A stretch of 64,000 bases of DNA from Streptomyces sp. ISL-98. GTDB taxonomy: Bacteria; Actinomycetota; Actinomycetes; Streptomycetales; Streptomycetaceae. The translations under genes were made by a program, and so were the position numbers. The stretch spans positions 25,051-89,050 of the forward strand of contig NZ_JAGGPB010000056.1 in NCBI RefSeq assembly GCF_018614055.1, in the 5' to 3' direction. Positions 24,692-33,616 of this stretch are shown here, in pieces; within the stretch, counting starts at the first letter, position 1, and each line of letters opens with the position of its first letter. The notes beneath the pieces were generated by a model. It was not told the DNA's origin. It searched no databases and saw nothing but the letters and a program-made list of their open reading frames with translations.

Positions 24692-25534
24692 ATGCGTGGG
24701 ACCGACCCCGTGCGTCCGCCGACCCACAACTCTCCGCCGGCCCGCAGTGGTCCGCCGACCCACAACGACGATGTGGACTGGGACAGCTGGCCCGTTGAGG
24801 ACTATCTCGCCGAGAACTACCGGCAGCTGCACCCGTCGGACGCGGCGGTCATCACGCACCACTCCGCCTTCTACCGCCGGTTCGCGCCGGGGAGTGTCGC
24901 CCGCTCGCTCGAATTCGGGGCCGGGCCCAACCTCTACCCGCTCATGCTGGCCGCCGCGGCGAGCCGCCGTATCGATGCCGTCGAGGCCGGCGCCTCGTGC
25001 GTGGCCTATCTGATGCGGCAGCGCGACCGGGGGCCCGACGAGAGCTGGCAGCCGTTCTACGCGCTGTGCCGACGGCTGAATCCGGATCTGCCCGAGACCC
25101 TGCGGGAGGCACTGGCGCCGGTGCAGGTCATCCACGGCGACATCCGGGCCCTCACACCCGGCACCTACGGCAGCGCGTCGATGAACTTCGTCGCCGAGGG
25201 CGTCACCGAGGATTTCGCGGAGTTCACGGAGTTCTGCCACCGCTTCGTCCGCTCCGTGGAACCCGGCGGGCACCTGGTCGCGGCCTTCATGGAGAACATG
25301 CCCACGTACCGCATCGGTCCCGCTTCCCGGTGGCCGGGCTGCCCGGTGAACCCGGAGGTCGTCACGGAGGTGTTCGCACCGATCACGGAGCGGCTCGCGG
25401 TTACCCGGATCGACGCCGACCCGACGCTGCCCGACTACGGCGACTCCGGCATGGTGCTCCTGACGGCGGTCAGGCGCCGCGGTGGGGCGCCCTCTGCAGG
25501 GCGAACGCCGTTTCCACCAGAGCGATATGGCTGA
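24692..25534 (+). CDS. NNMT/PNMT/TEMT-type SAM-dependent methyltransferase
   Basis: 280 aa, starting 8 bp after the PLP enzyme stop, so co-transcribed. The N-terminal 30 residues contain a duplicated RPPTHN/GPPTHN segment; the domain begins at about DWDSWPVEDYLAENY. Motif I SLEFGAGPNLYPL (about 72) and the late EVFAPITERLAVTRIDAD segment fit the nicotinamide/phenylethanolamine N-methyltransferase family. It probably N-methylates an amine, plausibly the amino ketone made by the oxoamine synthase. Its 3' end overlaps the convergent GH15 gene by 65 bp. Confidence 0.75.
   Translation: MRGTDPVRPPTHNSPPARSGPPTHNDDVDWDSWPVEDYLAENYRQLHPSDAAVITHHSAFYRRFAPGSVARSLEFGAGPNLYPLMLAAAASRRIDAVEAGASCVAYLMRQRDRGPDESWQPFYALCRRLNPDLPETLREALAPVQVIHGDIRALTPGTYGSASMNFVAEGVTEDFAEFTEFCHRFVRSVEPGGHLVAAFMENMPTYRIGPASRWPGCPVNPEVVTEVFAPITERLAVTRIDADPTLPDYGDSGMVLLTAVRRRGGAPSAGRTPFPPERYG
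24714..24766 (+). repeat. 17-bp direct repeat in methyltransferase 5' end
   Basis: GTCCGCCGACCCACAAC occurs at 24714-24730 and 24750-24766, 36 bp (12 codons) apart, giving a duplicated PPTHN segment in the non-conserved N-terminal extension. It looks like a recent in-frame duplication with no obvious function. Confidence 0.8.
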
Positions 25535-27269
25535 ATGCCTGCGGAGCGTTTCCCAGCTGACGGTGGCTGCCCGGATCCCACTGCTCGGAGAGCAGACCCA
25601 CGTCGTTGCGGACACCGAGGACTCGTTCGAAGGTCTCCCCCGCCCGGTCCAGGTCGCCGATCGCGGCCAGGGCGTCGGCGTACCAGAGCGAGCACGCCAC
25701 GAACGTGGCCTCGGAGCCGTGCATCCCGTCCACGCTGTGCACCCCGTGGCCGTTGTGCTCGTACCGCCGGACGAATCCGGCGTGATCCAGCGCCCGCATC
25801 GCCCGGACCGTGCCGCACACCCTTGCGTCGTCAGCCGCCAGGAAGCCGAGTTTGGGAATCAGCAGGGCTGACGCGTCCAGGGCGGACGAGCCGTAGGACT
25901 GCACGAACGACCGCTGCTTCTCGTCCCAGCCCTCCCGGCACACCTCCTGGTGCACTTCGTCGCGCATGGCCCGCCACGCGGCCGACGATCCGTTCCTGCC
26001 GAGGATGTCTCCCATGCGCAGGGCCCGGTCGGCGGCCACCCACGACATGACCTTGGAGTGGACGAAATGCCGCCGCTGTCCACGGACTTCCCACAGTCCC
26101 TGGTCCGGGTCGCGCCAGTGTTCCTGGAGGTAGCGCATCAGGGCCTTCACCAGGGTCCACATGTGCGGCTGCATGGGTATACCGGCCTGCAAGGACCAAT
26201 AGAGCGTGTCCAGCACTTCGCCGTACACATCCAGCTGGAACTGGTCCACGGCGGCATTTCCGAACCGGACCGGCTGCGACCCCTCGTATCCGGTCAGCCA
26301 GGGCGCCTCCGTCTCCGGCAGCCGCCGCTGTCCCCCGATGCCGTACATGGTCTGCAGATCGGCGGGTTCACCCGCGATGGCGCGCAGCAGCCAGTCAAGC
26401 CATGCCGTCGCCTCGTCGCGGTATCCGCTGCGCAGCAGGCAGGAAAGGGTGAGGGTGGAATCGCGGAGCCAGCAGAACCGGTAGTCCCAGTTGCGTTCGC
26501 CGCCGATGCATTCGGGGAGCGAAGTGGTGGGCGCTGCGACGATGCCGCCCGTGGGTGCGTAGGTGAGCGCCTTCAGTGTGATCAGCGAGCGGACTACGGC
26601 TTCTCGCCACGGCCCTTGGTAGCGGCACTGTCCGGTCCACTTCCGCCAGAAATCGCTGGTCTCCTTGAGTGCCGTTTCCGAAGGGAGACAGAGCGGCGCG
26701 GGCAGAGCGGGCAGATGTGAGGGTGCCCATACGAGCATCAGCGTCAGCCGTCGGCCCGCCTCGATCGTGAAGTCGAGGACCGCGGTGGCCTCACGGCCCA
26801 GCCTGTGCAGCGGGCCGTCGCTGCTCACCCACACGGAGTCCGGCCCGGCGACCGCGACAGTGCATTGGTCGGTGACCCGCACCCACGGCACGATGCGGCC
26901 CTGATGGAAGCGCAGTCTCATTTCGCTGCGCATGGGGACAGAGCCGGATATGCCTTCCACCATCCGCACTACGCAGGGCAGGTTGCCGCGCAGCGGCATG
27001 AAATCGGTGACACGTACCGCACCGGATTCGGTCTCCCAGACGGAATCGAGTACGAGCGTGTCCTCGCGGTACGCCCGGTGTGTGCACGGGCCTCCGCCGA
27101 CGGGAGAAACACGCCAGAATCCGTTGTCTCCCGAACCGATCAATGAGGCAAAGCATGCGGGGGAATCGAAGCGCGGCAGGCACAGCCAATCCATCGACCC
27201 GTCCCTGCCGAGCATGGCAGCTGTTTCCAGGTCGCTGATGAGGGCGTAATCCTCGATTTGTTTGCTCAT
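25470..27269 (-). CDS. Glycoside hydrolase family 15 (glucoamylase/trehalase-like)
   Basis: 599 aa, full length for GH15. N-terminal IEDYALISDLETAAMLGRDG and LCLPRFDSPACFASLIG are followed by the (alpha/alpha)6 barrel with GGERNWDYRFCWLRDS (about 258) and, near the C-terminus, GLLSEQWDPGSHRQLGNAPQ with the catalytic base Glu. Actinobacterial members of this cytoplasmic group include trehalases. No signal peptide is seen. It is monocistronic and convergent with the methyltransferase gene, overlapping it by 65 bp at the 3' ends. Confidence 0.9.
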   Translation of the reverse strand: MSKQIEDYALISDLETAAMLGRDGSMDWLCLPRFDSPACFASLIGSGDNGFWRVSPVGGGPCTHRAYREDTLVLDSVWETESGAVRVTDFMPLRGNLPCVVRMVEGISGSVPMRSEMRLRFHQGRIVPWVRVTDQCTVAVAGPDSVWVSSDGPLHRLGREATAVLDFTIEAGRRLTLMLVWAPSHLPALPAPLCLPSETALKETSDFWRKWTGQCRYQGPWREAVVRSLITLKALTYAPTGGIVAAPTTSLPECIGGERNWDYRFCWLRDSTLTLSCLLRSGYRDEATAWLDWLLRAIAGEPADLQTMYGIGGQRRLPETEAPWLTGYEGSQPVRFGNAAVDQFQLDVYGEVLDTLYWSLQAGIPMQPHMWTLVKALMRYLQEHWRDPDQGLWEVRGQRRHFVHSKVMSWVAADRALRMGDILGRNGSSAAWRAMRDEVHQEVCREGWDEKQRSFVQSYGSSALDASALLIPKLGFLAADDARVCGTVRAMRALDHAGFVRRYEHNGHGVHSVDGMHGSEATFVACSLWYADALAAIGDLDRAGETFERVLGVRNDVGLLSEQWDPGSHRQLGNAPQAFSHIALVETAFALQRAPHRGA

Positions 27270-27346
27270 GATCGGATTACGCCGTCGTGCTCAATTGCCG
27301 CTGCTCACATTTTACGCCAGAAGCCGCATCCGGGGCCGTGCAATGT

Positions 27347-30292
27347 TCACGCCATTTGGCGCCGCACCAGTTCGTGCAGCCGCCCGCCCGCATCGGCGAG
27401 CAGATCGGCCGGCGGCCCCTGTTCGACGACCCGGCCCTCCGACATGACGATCACGCGGTCGGCGTCCATGACCGTGGACAGCCGGTGGGCGATCACGACA
27501 CGGCTGGCGCTCAGCCTGCGGGTGCTCTCGGTCACGATGCGCTGGGTCTCGTTGTCCAGCGCGCTGGTGGCCTCGTCGAAGAACAGGATGCGCGGGCGGC
27601 GGACGAGCGCCTGGGCGATCATCAGGCGCTGCCGCTGGCCGCCGGAGATCGCGCCACCGCCGGAGATCATGGTGTGCAGCCCCATCGGCATGCGCTTGAT
27701 GTCCTCGGCGAGGCCCGCCATCTCGGCCGCCTCCCAGGCCTCCTCCTGGGAGAAGGCCTCGGCGCCGCAGATGCAGTCCAGGATCGATCCGGTGAGCGGC
27801 TGTGCGTTCTGCAGTACGACGCCGCACTGGCGGCGCACTGCCGCCTGGTCGAGTGCGGCCAGGTCCTGGCCGTCGTACAGCACGCTGCCGGAGACCGGTT
27901 TGTCGAATCCGATGAGCAGCCGGAGAAGGGTCGACTTGCCGCAGCCGCTGGGGCCGACGATGGCCACGAACTCGCCCGGCCGGACCTGGAGCGACACGTC
28001 GTCGAGGACCAGCGGGCCGTCGTCGGTGTAGCGGAAGGAGAGCTTCTTGGCCTCGATGCCACCGGACAGGGCGCCGGGCTGGGCGCTGGAGCCGCGGACC
28101 TCGGGTGCCTCGTCCAGGACCGGCTTGATCTGCTCGAACATGGGCAGCACGGCGGCGGCCGACACGAGCAGGCCGGTGAGCTGGGTGACCGAGGTCAGCA
28201 GCATGGTCACGGCGGTGCTGAAGGTCAGGAATTCGCCGGCCGTCATGCTGCCGCGGGCCGGGCCCGCCAGCAGCATGAACATGGTGAGCGAACACAGCGG
28301 CAGATAGACCGCGTCGAAGACCGTGGTGAGGTTCCTGATGCGGCCGGCCCGCTGCTGCAGCTCGCGCGAGCGGGCGAACTCGCGGGCCCAGGCGGCGTAC
28401 GCGAAACTCTCCGCAGCGGCGACACGCAGTTTGGGCAGCCCGCGCAGGGTCTGGAACGCCTGGTTGTTGAGCTTGTTGCCCAGCTCGACCAGCTTTCGCT
28501 GCCACCTCAGCTGCCACAGGCCCATCCCCAGGAACACGGCGCCGATGACGAGCAGCATGCCGATGGCCGCCAGCGCCAGCGGCACGCTGTACCAGAGCAG
28601 CAGGAAGAGGTTCATCGCGCCGACCGTCGTCGCCTGTACGGCCACGGGTCCGAGGCCGGACAGCACCCGGCGGATGGCGCTGATGCCCATGGCCGCACTG
28701 GCCAGTTCTCCGGTGGACCGCTCGGTGAAGAACTTCGTCGGCAGCCGCAGCAGCCGGTCCCACACGGCGGGCTGAAGTGTGCTTTCGATGCGGCCTTCCA
28801 TCCGGAGGATGGTGAGGTTCTGGAGCAGCATGAACGCGGCGGTGACGATGCTGGTGACCATGACGGCCAGGGAGACCTGGACGATGAGGCTGGTCTCGGC
28901 GTTCGGTACGTAGACACCGAGCACCTGCCCGGTCGCGATCGGCACCAGACCGCCCAGGCCGACGGTCACCAGCCCGCTGAGGAGCAGGTTCCGGATGTCC
29001 GGCCGGGTGTCGCGCAGGCTGAAGCGCATCAGCCGCCACGGGGTCATCGGCCGTTCCGGCAGCGGGCGGTAGAACATGACCGCGCGCGGCTCGAATTCGT
29101 CGGCATTGTCGCTGCCGACGCGTATCCGCGAGCCGGTGGCCGGGTTCACCGCCTCGTATCGCCCGCGGCGCCAGAGCAGTGCGACGGGGGCTCCCGACTT
29201 GGCCCGGTGGCCCACCAGGGGGCCGGTGTTCGCCCGCCACCAGCGCCCGTCGAGCCGTACTGCACGGGTACGGATGCGGGAGCCGACGGCGATGCGTTCG
29301 ACGGGCGTGATGCGGTCGTTGACCGCGTCGCCCCTGGAGGATTCGGAGAGCGTGATTCCGGCCGCCTCGGCGACCCGGCGGCAGACGGCGAACGTCGCGT
29401 CGTCGGTGGCACTGTCGACGCCGGCGGCGCTGCGCCCGGACCGGTCCGGCTTGCCGATGGAGGTCAGCAGCGCCTCGTCCGCACGGGCGCGGACGGCGGC
29501 GCCCGCCTTGATGCCTGCCGCCGTCCGGTCCTCGTGGGCGCGCTCCATCTGCTCGATCCAGCGGTCCACCGCGGACAGCAGCCGGTACTGCTGGTTCACC
29601 ATCTGCTGCCACAAGGCGCCGTCGACCAGCAGGTCGCTCGCAGCCTCCGCGCTGAACGAGGCGCCGTACTGGACGCTGCCGGGAGGAACGGGCATCCACA
29701 GGACGTCGTCGTCCGCCACGGCCTCGTCGGCCACCGCGCGCCCGCCGTCCATGGGTGCCTCGAACAACACCCCGAGGCTGCGTCCGATGCCGAGCGCGAA
29801 GGCATGCTCCAGCGGCGTGGGGGCGATGCCGCCCTGGGTGTCGTACTGGCCGCCGTACGGATCCCCGTACTGGCCGCCGTAGGTGTCGCCGTACTGGCCG
29901 CCGTACGGATCGCCGTACTGGTACTCCGGCTGGTACAGCTCTCGCAGCGCGATCCGGTGCAGCACGCAGTCCTGCGACGGCCTGCCGAGCAGCGTGTGAT
30001 GGGGGCCCTCGACCGGCCCGAGGAGCAGCGCCCCCGCTTCGAGGCGGCCCAGGAAGTGCCAGTGCCCCTGCTGGGCGGCGTCGACCGCGAACAGGTCCAG
30101 CGCCCCGCCCACGACGAGCCACAGCACCTGCGGCCCCTCCAGCGGAACGCTGCGCAGGCCGGTGCAGTCGAGGGACGCTCCGAGGCCGCCCAGCGCGTGG
30201 ACCACCGCGTCGGTCTCGCCGGGGCCCACGACCCCGGACGGGTATGCGGACGACTGGGCGGACGAGTAGGCAGAGGGGTATGCGGACGACAC
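27347..30292 (-). CDS. NHLM-type bacteriocin ABC transporter, permease/ATP-binding
   Basis: 981 aa from GTG 30292, with AAGGAG 7 nt upstream inside the preceding gene. A cNMP-binding-like N-terminal region (30-110) is interrupted by tandem YGDPYGGQ repeats (about 125-150). A middle domain and a six-segment membrane domain (about 420-680) follow. The ATPase has Walker A GPSGCGKST, ISGGQRQRLMIAQAL and ILFFDEATSALD. This is the second transporter of NHLM systems, which pairs with the peptidase-containing one. It follows the C39-ABC gene with coupled translation. Confidence 0.88.
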   Translation of the reverse strand: MSSAYPSAYSSAQSSAYPSGVVGPGETDAVVHALGGLGASLDCTGLRSVPLEGPQVLWLVVGGALDLFAVDAAQQGHWHFLGRLEAGALLLGPVEGPHHTLLGRPSQDCVLHRIALRELYQPEYQYGDPYGGQYGDTYGGQYGDPYGGQYDTQGGIAPTPLEHAFALGIGRSLGVLFEAPMDGGRAVADEAVADDDVLWMPVPPGSVQYGASFSAEAASDLLVDGALWQQMVNQQYRLLSAVDRWIEQMERAHEDRTAAGIKAGAAVRARADEALLTSIGKPDRSGRSAAGVDSATDDATFAVCRRVAEAAGITLSESSRGDAVNDRITPVERIAVGSRIRTRAVRLDGRWWRANTGPLVGHRAKSGAPVALLWRRGRYEAVNPATGSRIRVGSDNADEFEPRAVMFYRPLPERPMTPWRLMRFSLRDTRPDIRNLLLSGLVTVGLGGLVPIATGQVLGVYVPNAETSLIVQVSLAVMVTSIVTAAFMLLQNLTILRMEGRIESTLQPAVWDRLLRLPTKFFTERSTGELASAAMGISAIRRVLSGLGPVAVQATTVGAMNLFLLLWYSVPLALAAIGMLLVIGAVFLGMGLWQLRWQRKLVELGNKLNNQAFQTLRGLPKLRVAAAESFAYAAWAREFARSRELQQRAGRIRNLTTVFDAVYLPLCSLTMFMLLAGPARGSMTAGEFLTFSTAVTMLLTSVTQLTGLLVSAAAVLPMFEQIKPVLDEAPEVRGSSAQPGALSGGIEAKKLSFRYTDDGPLVLDDVSLQVRPGEFVAIVGPSGCGKSTLLRLLIGFDKPVSGSVLYDGQDLAALDQAAVRRQCGVVLQNAQPLTGSILDCICGAEAFSQEEAWEAAEMAGLAEDIKRMPMGLHTMISGGGAISGGQRQRLMIAQALVRRPRILFFDEATSALDNETQRIVTESTRRLSASRVVIAHRLSTVMDADRVIVMSEGRVVEQGPPADLLADAGGRLHELVRRQMA
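29842..29921 (-). repeat. 24-bp tandem repeats coding YGDPYGGQ units
   Basis: The CGTACTGGCCGCCGTA core recurs at 29842, 29866 and 29890 and partly at 29914, exactly 24 bp apart, giving eight-residue Tyr/Gly-rich units in the transporter N-terminal domain. Copy number may differ between strains. Confidence 0.85.
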
Positions 30293-30293
30293 G

Positions 30294-32585
30294 TCAGTGC
30301 TCCTTGACCAGCTCGGCGTACGGGCCCCCGGCAGCGACCAGGTCTTCGTGACGCCCGCGTTCGACGACCGAGCCGTGGTCGAGGACCACGATCTCGTCGC
30401 TGTCGCGCACTGTGCTCAGCCGGTGGGCGATCACGACGCACGCACAGCCGCGCCGCCGCAGATTGTCGATGATGACGCGCTCGGTCTCCGCGTCCAGGGC
30501 GCTCGTCACCTCGTCGAGCACCAGGATGCTCGGCCGGCGGACCAGGGCGCGGGCGATTTCGAGCCGCTGGCGCTGCCCGCCGGAGAAGTTGCGGCCGTCC
30601 TGCTCGACCCTGCTGTGGATGCCCTCGGGGCGCCGCGCGATCACCTCGTAGAGGGCGGCGTCCTGGAGGGCGGCGACGACGGCCTCGTCCGGTATCGACG
30701 GGTCCCACAGCGCCACGTTGTCCCTGACCGTGCCCTCGAAGAGGAAGATGTCCTGGTCGACGAAGGAGACGGAGGCGGCCAGCGCGCTGCGGGAGATGTC
30801 CTCCAGGCGCTGCCCGTCGATACGGATCGTCCCCTCCCAGGGGGTGTAGAGGCCGGAGATGAGCCGGGACACGGTGGATTTTCCGCTGCCGGATCCGCCG
30901 ACGAGCGCGACCTGCCGGCCGGGGCCGACCTCCAGTGAGAAGCCGCTGAGCAGCGGCTTGTCGAGGGGGCTGTACCCGAAGGTGATGTTGTCGAGCGTCA
31001 CGTTGCCCTTGAGCCTGCGCGTGCTCGCGTCGGGCTCGCGTCGCGAGTACATGGGGTCGACCGGGAAGCTCTCGACGTCCTTCAGCCGGGCCACGTCCGC
31101 GGCGAAGTCCTGGATCCTGCCCGCCACTCCGTTCAGCCGGGTGATGGGCGCGGTGAAGCGCGCCACGAGTGCCTGGAAGGCGACGAGGAGGCCGATCGAG
31201 ATGTGGCCCTCGACCGCCCGCATGCCGCCGATCCACAGGATCAGGGCGCTGTTGAGCGTCGCGAGGGTGGGCGCGACGACGGCCAGGGCGGCGCTCGGTA
31301 CGCCGAGGCGCTGCTGCACGTCGAGTGTGGTCGCGTGCTGGCCGGCCCAGCGGCGGAAGTAGCCGTTCTCGCCGCCGGTGGCCTTCATGGTCTCGATGAG
31401 CTGGAGGCCGGTGTACGAGGTGTTGGTCAGCCGGGCGCTGTCCGCGCGCAGCTTCTGGGTGTTGGTGGCCCGCAGCCGGATCACGATCCGCATGGCGACG
31501 ATGTTGAGCAGCGCGATCAGCACACCGACGACCGTCAGCTGAGGGTCGTACGTCCACAGCAGGACGGCGTACAGAATCACCACGACGCCGTCCACGCCCG
31601 CGGCGGCGAGGTCGCGTGCCAGTGTCTCGGCCACCGCATCGTTGGACTGGAGCCGCTGCACGAGATCGGCCGGACTGCGCTGGGCGAAGAAGGTGACCGG
31701 GAGCCTCAGCAGGTGGCGCAGGAAGCGGGCGCTGCTGAGGGTGGACGAGATGATGCGGCCGCGCAGCAGATTCGCCTGTTGCAGACCGGTCAGTACGGCG
31801 GTGAGCACCACCATCGCGGCCATCGACGCGAAGAGCGGCCCCAGCAGTGACGTCTGATTGCCGATCAGGAACATGTCGATGTACGTACGGCTCAGCGCGG
31901 GCACAGCGGCGCCGACGGCGACGAGCAGCAGGCTGGAGAGCAGCGCGGCCAGCAGGGTGCCGGTGGTGCCGCGCATCCTGGCGGGGACCGCGCTCATCAC
32001 TCCCGGCTTACGGCCGCCCTTGCGGAAGGTGTCGGCGGGCTCGAAGACGAGGGCGACACCGGTGAAGCTGGTGTCGAAGTCCTCCGTCGCGACGAAACGG
32101 CGGCCCTTGTCGGGGTCGTTGATGTGCACGCCGCGGCGGCCGAACCTGCGTCCCATGCCGTCGTAGACGACGTAGTGGTTGAACTCCCAGAAGAGAATGG
32201 CGGGCGCCTGGACCTCGGCCAGTGCCTCCGATTCCATCTGCATGCCCTTGGCCTGCAGACCGTAACTGCGCGCCGCTTTCAGCACGTTGCTGGCACGCGA
32301 GCCGTCGCGGGACACGCCGCACGCGATGCGCAGCTCCTCAAGGGGCACATGGCGCCCGTAGTGGGCGAGCACCATCGCCAACGCCGCAGCGCCGCACTCG
32401 ACGGCCTCCATCTGGAGAACGGTGGGGGTGCGCACCGCCTTCCGCTTCTTGGGCTTCGGGGCGGGGGCGCGGCGGCGCGTGCCGCGCTGAGGGGCGGGCG
32501 CGGCGCTGTCCGGGCGGTGCCGGCGGCGGCCGGACGGCGGCAGTTGCTGCTGCGGCTGTTGTTGCTGGTGCTGTTGCGCGGTCAT
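30294..32585 (-). CDS. NHLM-type bacteriocin ABC transporter with C39 peptidase
   Basis: 763 aa from ATG 32585, which overlaps the HlyD-like stop (ATGA); a TTG at 32597 is also in frame. A Gln-rich basic N-terminal tail leads to a C39 peptidase: QMEAVECGAAAL with the catalytic Cys (about 64), NHYVVYDG with His and INDPDKG with Asp. A six-segment membrane domain and an ATPase follow (GGSGSGKST, FSGGQRQRLEIARAL, ILVLDEVTSALD). It cleaves after a double glycine and exports the peptide. The nearby 74-aa precursor has a matching SGG site. Confidence 0.9.
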   Translation of the reverse strand: MTAQQHQQQQPQQQLPPSGRRRHRPDSAAPAPQRGTRRRAPAPKPKKRKAVRTPTVLQMEAVECGAAALAMVLAHYGRHVPLEELRIACGVSRDGSRASNVLKAARSYGLQAKGMQMESEALAEVQAPAILFWEFNHYVVYDGMGRRFGRRGVHINDPDKGRRFVATEDFDTSFTGVALVFEPADTFRKGGRKPGVMSAVPARMRGTTGTLLAALLSSLLLVAVGAAVPALSRTYIDMFLIGNQTSLLGPLFASMAAMVVLTAVLTGLQQANLLRGRIISSTLSSARFLRHLLRLPVTFFAQRSPADLVQRLQSNDAVAETLARDLAAAGVDGVVVILYAVLLWTYDPQLTVVGVLIALLNIVAMRIVIRLRATNTQKLRADSARLTNTSYTGLQLIETMKATGGENGYFRRWAGQHATTLDVQQRLGVPSAALAVVAPTLATLNSALILWIGGMRAVEGHISIGLLVAFQALVARFTAPITRLNGVAGRIQDFAADVARLKDVESFPVDPMYSRREPDASTRRLKGNVTLDNITFGYSPLDKPLLSGFSLEVGPGRQVALVGGSGSGKSTVSRLISGLYTPWEGTIRIDGQRLEDISRSALAASVSFVDQDIFLFEGTVRDNVALWDPSIPDEAVVAALQDAALYEVIARRPEGIHSRVEQDGRNFSGGQRQRLEIARALVRRPSILVLDEVTSALDAETERVIIDNLRRRGCACVVIAHRLSTVRDSDEIVVLDHGSVVERGRHEDLVAAGGPYAELVKEH

Positions 32586-33388
32586 GGAAGCAGCCAATCG
32601 ATCGGATGCTGCTCGGCCAGGCGGATGGCGCCGGTGGCCAGGGTCATGGAGTCGACCGCGTACGGCGGTCCGCCCGAGGAGGACCAGACGTAACCGGACT
32701 TGGTGGCCGACGACCGCTCCAGCCGCACGAGGACCGGCACGGGCTGTCCCTGCTGCGAGAACTGCTCGCCCAGCTGACTGCTGCCGAGGAATCCGCTGAT
32801 CCGCTGGCGGGTCTGGGCGGTTCGGCCGACCGCCTTCACCCGGCCGCGCAGTACGCCGTACTGCTGTGTCGCCACCGATTGCACGGTGAGATCCACGGAC
32901 GCGCCGACGGGCACGGTCGATCCGCTGTCGGCGGGCACGTACAGCACGGCCATCAGGGGGTCGTCCGCGTTGTCGATCCGCTCCACCGCGGCCACATCCG
33001 CCCCGGTGGTGACCACGGAGCCGATCGTCGCGACCAGTGTCGTCACGCGGCCTGCTGCGATGGTGCGTACGACGGTGCTGCCTTGCGCGGTACGGACCTT
33101 CAGCAGCGGGGCGTTGGCCCGAACCCTCTCGCCTTCATCGGCGAGTACGTCGGTGACCTGGCCCGCGACGGGGCTCTGGAGGACGTAACTGCCCTGGGCA
33201 TGGGTGAGGATGCCGGGTGCGCCGAGTGTGGACGACACGGTTCCGGTCACTGCCCAGACGGACGCGGCGATCATGACGGCGACCGTGACGGTCAGGACCA
33301 GCCAGCCCTGCGGCCGGGCGAAACGCACCGGCAGATCGATCTCTTCGGGCGATTGCAGCTTGGAAAGGGCCTGTTGGCGGAACTGCAC
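32582..33388 (-). CDS. NHLM-type bacteriocin secretion protein, HlyD family
   Basis: 268 aa from GTG 33388. One N-terminal transmembrane helix (about 29-52) is followed by a biotinyl-lipoyl-like domain (SPVAGQVTDVLADEGERV) and a beta-barrel region. The long coiled coil of Gram-negative HlyD proteins is missing, as expected for a Gram-positive accessory protein. It is the first gene of the exporter operon and couples to the C39 transporter by a 4-bp overlap. Confidence 0.85.
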   Translation of the reverse strand: MQFRQQALSKLQSPEEIDLPVRFARPQGWLVLTVTVAVMIAASVWAVTGTVSSTLGAPGILTHAQGSYVLQSPVAGQVTDVLADEGERVRANAPLLKVRTAQGSTVVRTIAAGRVTTLVATIGSVVTTGADVAAVERIDNADDPLMAVLYVPADSGSTVPVGASVDLTVQSVATQQYGVLRGRVKAVGRTAQTRQRISGFLGSSQLGEQFSQQGQPVPVLVRLERSSATKSGYVWSSSGGPPYAVDSMTLATGAIRLAEQHPIDWLLP

Positions 33389-33495
33389 GACACTCTTCCC
33401 TCAACTGCAATGGGCTGTCCGGGTTCTCCGGGACCTCGGGGACCGCCGGGATCTCCGGATCGACGCCGCTCGCGTGGCGGCGCGGGCGGCGGCGG

Positions 33496-33534
33496 CCGTA
33501 CGCCCCGGATCCTGGCTGGATCCGGGGCGTACGG
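33496..33534 (-). terminator. 17-bp stem-loop between double-glycine precursor and exporter operon
   Basis: Arms CCGTACGCCCCGGATCC (33496-33512) and its complement (33518-33534) flank a TGGCT loop. It lies 83 nt after the precursor stop and about 108 nt before the HlyD-like start. It is strong enough to terminate most transcripts, leaving the exporter expressed by readthrough or from a separate weak promoter. Confidence 0.8.
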
Positions 33535-33616
33535 TCCGGCTTGTCGGCAAACGGGGGGATGCCGACATGCCGTAGTCACCGCTGGTGGCTGTGCCGCTCA
33601 GCGGCAGACGACCGAC

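Noticed and set aside
27312..30122. 936-codon open frame on the minus strand
   Set aside because: It is an alternative frame of the same transporter gene, Arg/Ala/Gly-rich without membrane or ATPase motifs.
27287..30307. 1006-codon open frame on the plus strand
   Set aside because: It is the antisense shadow of the 981-aa NHLM ABC transporter. The product is His/Gln/Arg-rich with no domain, as expected from high-GC codon bias.
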